Assembly: GCA_020637675.1 (NCBI GenBank)
Contig: JACKKD010000003.1
Coordinates: 930,001 to 994,000, forward strand
DNA length: 64,000 bases
Source: Paracoccaceae bacterium
Lineage (GTDB): Bacteria; Pseudomonadota; Alphaproteobacteria; Rhodobacterales; Rhodobacteraceae
Direction of reading: 5' to 3'
The position numbers and the translations under genes are program-made. Each line of letters opens with the position of its first letter. Position 1 is the stretch's first letter. Positions 61,074-64,000 of the stretch are shown here, piece after piece. The notes below the pieces were generated by a model. That model was not told the DNA's origin and ran no database searches. It saw only the letters and a list, made by a program, of their open reading frames with translations.

Positions 61074-62003
61074 TCAGCGGGTCGAGGTGATCATCGCCTC
61101 GACCCTTCGGTTTTGGGTCCGCCCTTCGGGGGTCAGGTTCGAGGCGAGCGGACTCAGGAAGCCCACGCCATCCGCCGAAAGCTGCGCCGGGTTTGCGCCG
61201 TAGTCGGCGACGAGCCGCGCCATCACCGATTCCGCGCGCTTGCGCGACACCGCGACGTTGGCGGCGAGTGTCCCCTCCGCATCGGTGTGACCGACGAGCG
61301 CGATGGTCTTGTCGGGATTGGCCTTCAGAAACTCCGCCAGGGCCGTGAGCGAGGGGAATTCGCCCGCGCCAAGCTCGGCCGCGCCGGAAGCGAAGCGCAG
61401 GTCGTCGAGCACGACCTTGCCGCGCGCCACAAGCTGGTCGCCGAGCGAATCCGGCGCCGGCACGCTTTCGCGCGGGCTGAACTCCGCCGCGGCGATGGGC
61501 AAGGGCTCCACCAAGGCCGCGCCGACGCGGGTCATCTGGACATAACCGCTGTCGGAGGACCTGCTGACCAGCAGGCTCACGTAGTCAGACGCGCCACCGG
61601 TTTCGCGCTGCGCCGAAAGGAAGCGGAAATCACCGAGGTCGACATGCATTTCAGGCTCGGGGAGGCACGGCATGGCGAAGCGGAAGTCGAAGCCGCCGCA
61701 ATCGTCGGAATTGCATTCGAACAGGACCTCGAACCCCTCGCGTCCGAGTTGCTCACGCAGGCTCGCAAGCAGCGCCATCGTGGTGAGGTTGCCGTCGCGT
61801 ATGCGCCAGGCGGTCTGCGTGACCTCGCCCTCCGTCCGGATCGTCTCCATCCGGCCGTCCGTCCACGGGCCGACCGGCAGCGCATGGCTGCCGAGTTCCG
61901 TCCGATCCTCGGCCGTGCGCATGGCCGACGGCGGCAGCGAGAGCGTCGGCGCGGCCTCGGCGGCGGGGGCGATGAGGGCGAAGAGGAGCGCGATCCGTCT
62001 CAT
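61074..62003 (-). CDS. OmpA-like peptidoglycan-associated protein
   Basis: This 309-residue exported protein has a Sec signal (MRRIALLFALIAPAAEAAP), an N-terminal domain of about 170 residues with cysteines in CNSDDCGGFDFRFAMPC, and a C-terminal OmpA domain (ALVGHTDAEGTLAANVAVSR) that binds peptidoglycan. No lipobox is seen, so it may be periplasmic or associated with the outer membrane through partners. The stop is 38 nt from the convergent LysR stop. Its ATG overlaps the upstream gene's TGA (ATGA at 62000). Confidence 0.82.
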   Translation of the reverse strand: MRRIALLFALIAPAAEAAPTLSLPPSAMRTAEDRTELGSHALPVGPWTDGRMETIRTEGEVTQTAWRIRDGNLTTMALLASLREQLGREGFEVLFECNSDDCGGFDFRFAMPCLPEPEMHVDLGDFRFLSAQRETGGASDYVSLLVSRSSDSGYVQMTRVGAALVEPLPIAAAEFSPRESVPAPDSLGDQLVARGKVVLDDLRFASGAAELGAGEFPSLTALAEFLKANPDKTIALVGHTDAEGTLAANVAVSRKRAESVMARLVADYGANPAQLSADGVGFLSPLASNLTPEGRTQNRRVEAMITSTR

Positions 62004-62575
62004 CGGTGCGCCCCGTGGTAGTCCGGGTTGGGCTCCATCGCGGTGGCGGAGGCGATCCGGTTGGTCATGTTGAAGAAACCCGTGACCGACGCGATGTCCC
62101 AGATGTCGCGGTCGGAGAAGCCCGCGTCGCGCAGAGCCTGCCGGTCGGTCTCCTCCACCCTGGAGGAGGCGAGCGTCAGCTTTTCGGCGAATTCCAGCAT
62201 GGCCCGCTGTTTCGGCGTCAGCGCCGCGACGCGCCAGTTCATCACCATGGCCTCGCCCAGCACCGGGTCGCCGGAAAGCTCCCGCACCGTCGCGCCATGC
62301 GCCACCTGGCAGTACCAGCAGCGGTTGAGCGAGGAAACGGCGACCGCGATCATCTCGCGTTCAAGCTTCGAAAGCCCACTCTCGGCCAGCATCAGGTTGT
62401 TGTAGATCGCGGTGAAGGCGTTCAGCTTGTCGATGTCGAAGGCGTAGGCCTTGAGCACGTTCGGCACCAGCCCGAGCTTTTCGGTGCATATATCGAAATA
62501 CTTCCGGATGGCATCCGGAAGCGGCCTGACCATCGGAAGGTCAAGCGCCGTGGGGCTCTGGCCGTCGTCCTTCAC
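62000..62575 (-). CDS. Peroxidase-related protein, AhpD/CMD family
   Basis: This 191-residue carboxymuconolactone decarboxylase/AhpD-like protein has the redox motif Cys86-x2-Cys89 and His93 (NRCWYCQVAHG). Family members are alkylhydroperoxidases or related. The GTG at 62575 (after AAGGGGAGCA) gives the conserved N-terminus TALDLPMVRPLPDAIRKYF-like; an ATG at 62629 would overlap the acetyltransferase gene by 32 nt. It probably shares an operon with the OmpA-like gene downstream. Confidence 0.8.
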   Translation of the reverse strand: MKDDGQSPTALDLPMVRPLPDAIRKYFDICTEKLGLVPNVLKAYAFDIDKLNAFTAIYNNLMLAESGLSKLEREMIAVAVSSLNRCWYCQVAHGATVRELSGDPVLGEAMVMNWRVAALTPKQRAMLEFAEKLTLASSRVEETDRQALRDAGFSDRDIWDIASVTGFFNMTNRIASATAMEPNPDYHGAHR

Positions 62576-62597
62576 TGCTCCCCTTGCCTCTGTGGGG

Positions 62598-63302
62598 TTA
62601 TTGTGAGCGGTAATGATAGTGTCCCACAATCTCCATCCCGAGGGAAGCGTAGAGCGCGTTCGCCGGTCGGTTCGCCTCTGTCACCAGAACGGAAAACCGT
62701 TCTGCGCCATGATCTTGCGCCCAGTGGGCGGCGTTCCGCATGATCTTGACGGCGGATCCTTGCCGACGCAGGTCCGGCGCCACGTGCAATGCGTGCAGCA
62801 TCGCCGTTTCATCGTGGATCGCGACGAAGGCTACGCCCGAGCAGCGGTCGCCGACGCGACCGAGGATGGCGGTTCTCGGGCCTTCCACACGCTCCATCAC
62901 GGCGATCCGTTCCGGTCCGATCCCGCCCTCCTTCCAGAGGTCGCGCATGATCGCCAAGGGCGGCCAGATGGCAAAGCCCGCCATCGGGTCCGCGGGTTCC
63001 GCCGCAAGGGCGGCGATCGGCGCGGCATGAACGTTCACCGGGTCCTTGACGCGGTAGCCGCGGGCGGCAAGGGCGGCGTCGAGCGCCTCTTCCCCCGGCC
63101 GGATCATGAAGAGCGGGCGCTGGCCGAGGCGCGCATGCAACCGTTCGGCCGCGTCGATGTCGGCTTCCGTCCAGGGCCCGGCTGCGGTGGCTGCCGACAC
63201 ACGCTGACCGCCGCCGCGTCCCTCGCGCACCATGAAGGCGCCGGCCCGGTGCAGCGCCGCTGCGGGCCAGGTCGCGTCCGTGGCCGAGAAGAGGTCCGTC
63301 AT
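62598..63302 (-). CDS. GNAT-family N-acetyltransferase
   Basis: This 234-residue protein has a C-terminal GNAT fold; the acetyl-CoA pyrophosphate loop appears as VAPDLRRQGSAVKIM (about residue 180), followed by VLVTEANRPANALYASLGM. The acceptor is unknown. Its start overlaps the stop of the CinA-like gene (ATGA at 63299). Confidence 0.85.
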   Translation of the reverse strand: MTDLFSATDATWPAAALHRAGAFMVREGRGGGQRVSAATAAGPWTEADIDAAERLHARLGQRPLFMIRPGEEALDAALAARGYRVKDPVNVHAAPIAALAAEPADPMAGFAIWPPLAIMRDLWKEGGIGPERIAVMERVEGPRTAILGRVGDRCSGVAFVAIHDETAMLHALHVAPDLRRQGSAVKIMRNAAHWAQDHGAERFSVLVTEANRPANALYASLGMEIVGHYHYRSQ

Positions 63303-64000
63303 GCCCCCTCGTCGGGAAAGAGCGCCGCGAGCCGGCCGATCGCCGCGTCGATCCTCGCGGGGTCGGTCCCGCGCACGACGATGTTGGCGCCGTAGACGCC
63401 GTTCTGGATGAACGGGTATGAGCCGAAGCTGAGGTCGGCGAACTCAGCCGCCAGCGCGCCAAGCGGTTCGGCGATCACGCCTTCTCCCCGGTCGATCCGC
63501 AAGGTCTGGCTCAGGATCGGTTTGCCGCCGGTCAACCGCGGAAGGAGCGAGGCGACCATCGCCTTGAAGATGTCCGGCACACCGGCCATGACATGCACGT
63601 TTTCAAGGCTGAACCCCGGCGCGGCCGAAATCGGGTTCTCGATCAGTATGGCCCCCTCGGGAATGCGCGCCATGCGCTGGCGCGCGGCGTTGAACTCCAG
63701 CCCCGAGCGGTCGTAATGCGCGGCGAGGATGGCGCGGGCGTCGTCGCGTATGCGAAGCGCCGTCGCGAAGGCCCTGGCAACGGCGTCGGCCGTGATGTCG
63801 TCATGGGTCGGGCCGATGCCCCCCGAGGTGAAGACGTGGGTGTAACCGGCGCGGAGCGCGTTCACCGCCGCCGCGATCGCGTCCATCTCGTCGGCGACGA
63901 CACGCACTTCCTTCAGGTCGATGCCGATGCGCGTCAGTTCCCCGGCAAGGTAGTGCATGTTGGCGTCGCGGGTGCGGCCCGACAGGATCTCGTCCCCGAT
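63299..64000 (-). CDS. CinA-like / molybdopterin-binding domain protein, 5' truncated by window edge
   Basis: 233 residues are visible; the reading frame continues past 64000, beginning IGDEILSGRTRDAN at the edge. This is the MoCF-biosynthesis (MogA-like) fold found in CinA N-terminal domains, with GGIGPTHDD near the middle. No C-terminal PncC deamidase domain follows, so it is the stand-alone form often annotated as competence/damage-inducible protein A. Function in this form is not established. First in a four-gene run on the minus strand. Confidence 0.82.
   Translation of the reverse strand: MGDEILSGRTRDANMHYLAGELTRIGIDLKEVRVVADEMDAIAAAVNALRAGYTHVFTSGGIGPTHDDITADAVARAFATALRIRDDARAILAAHYDRSGLEFNAARQRMARIPEGAILIENPISAAPGFSLENVHVMAGVPDIFKAMVASLLPRLTGGKPILSQTLRIDRGEGVIAEPLGALAAEFADLSFGSYPFIQNGVYGANIVVRGTDPARIDAAIGRLAALFPDEGA

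Overview
The window is about 68% GC, densely packed and full of ATGA stop/start overlaps. Its gene content points to a denitrifying member of the Rhodobacteraceae (Alphaproteobacteria): opgGIHC, a Paracoccus-type nirI/nirS and norCBQDEF pair of loci, a Rhodobacter-type smo polyol operon, kbl-tdh, and accD-folC. This is inferred from gene order and protein motifs; no 16S or other marker RNA is present. I saw no tRNA, rRNA, CRISPR array, insertion sequence or phage gene.

1-10.6 kb (+): one tightly coupled operon. It holds a TMADH-type flavin/4Fe-4S oxidoreductase (5' end outside the window), a pyrrolysine-free MttB-superfamily protein, a CocE/NonD serine hydrolase, a complete Dpp/Opp-type ABC importer (two permeases, two ATPases, a Tat-exported binding protein) and a BetI-like TetR regulator. 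I infer uptake, hydrolysis and N-demethylation of a quaternary or methylated amine conjugate. This is the least characterised system here.

10.6-15.4 kb (-): opgG-opgI-opgH-opgC, for synthesis and succinylation of osmoregulated periplasmic glucans.

15.4-35.2 kb: denitrification from nitrite to N2O. A DNR/NnrR-like regulator (+) abuts the 3' end of norCBQDEF (-), nitric oxide reductase with its maturation genes. Then come nirI-nnrS-nirX (-), divergent from nirS-E-C-F-DL-G-H-J-N plus a small membrane protein (+), giving cytochrome cd1 nitrite reductase and the heme d1 pathway. Two FNR/NNR-type boxes lie exactly where the regulator would act, one before norC and one shared by nirI and nirS. No nos or nar/nap genes are in view.

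35.2-43.3 kb (+): a polyol module with HAD phosphatase, SorC-type regulator, binding protein, two permeases, ATPase, sorbitol dehydrogenase and mannitol 2-dehydrogenase (smoC-E-F-G-K-S, mtlK).

43.3-48.4 kb: glycerol use, with glpR (-) divergent from glpD-glpK-iron ADH (+).

48.4-64 kb: mostly housekeeping. It holds a luciferase-like monooxygenase, folC, accD, threonine catabolism (kbl-tdh, with a tdh that has lost its structural zinc cysteines), ilvD, a lipoprotein, two Rhodobacterales proteins of unknown function, fadH, a LysR regulator, an OmpA-like protein, an AhpD-like protein, a GNAT acetyltransferase and a CinA-like protein cut by the right edge.

Long, perfect GC-rich hairpins without U-tracts follow the two solute-binding-protein genes and nirS, which suggests post-transcriptional control of stoichiometry in all three operons.
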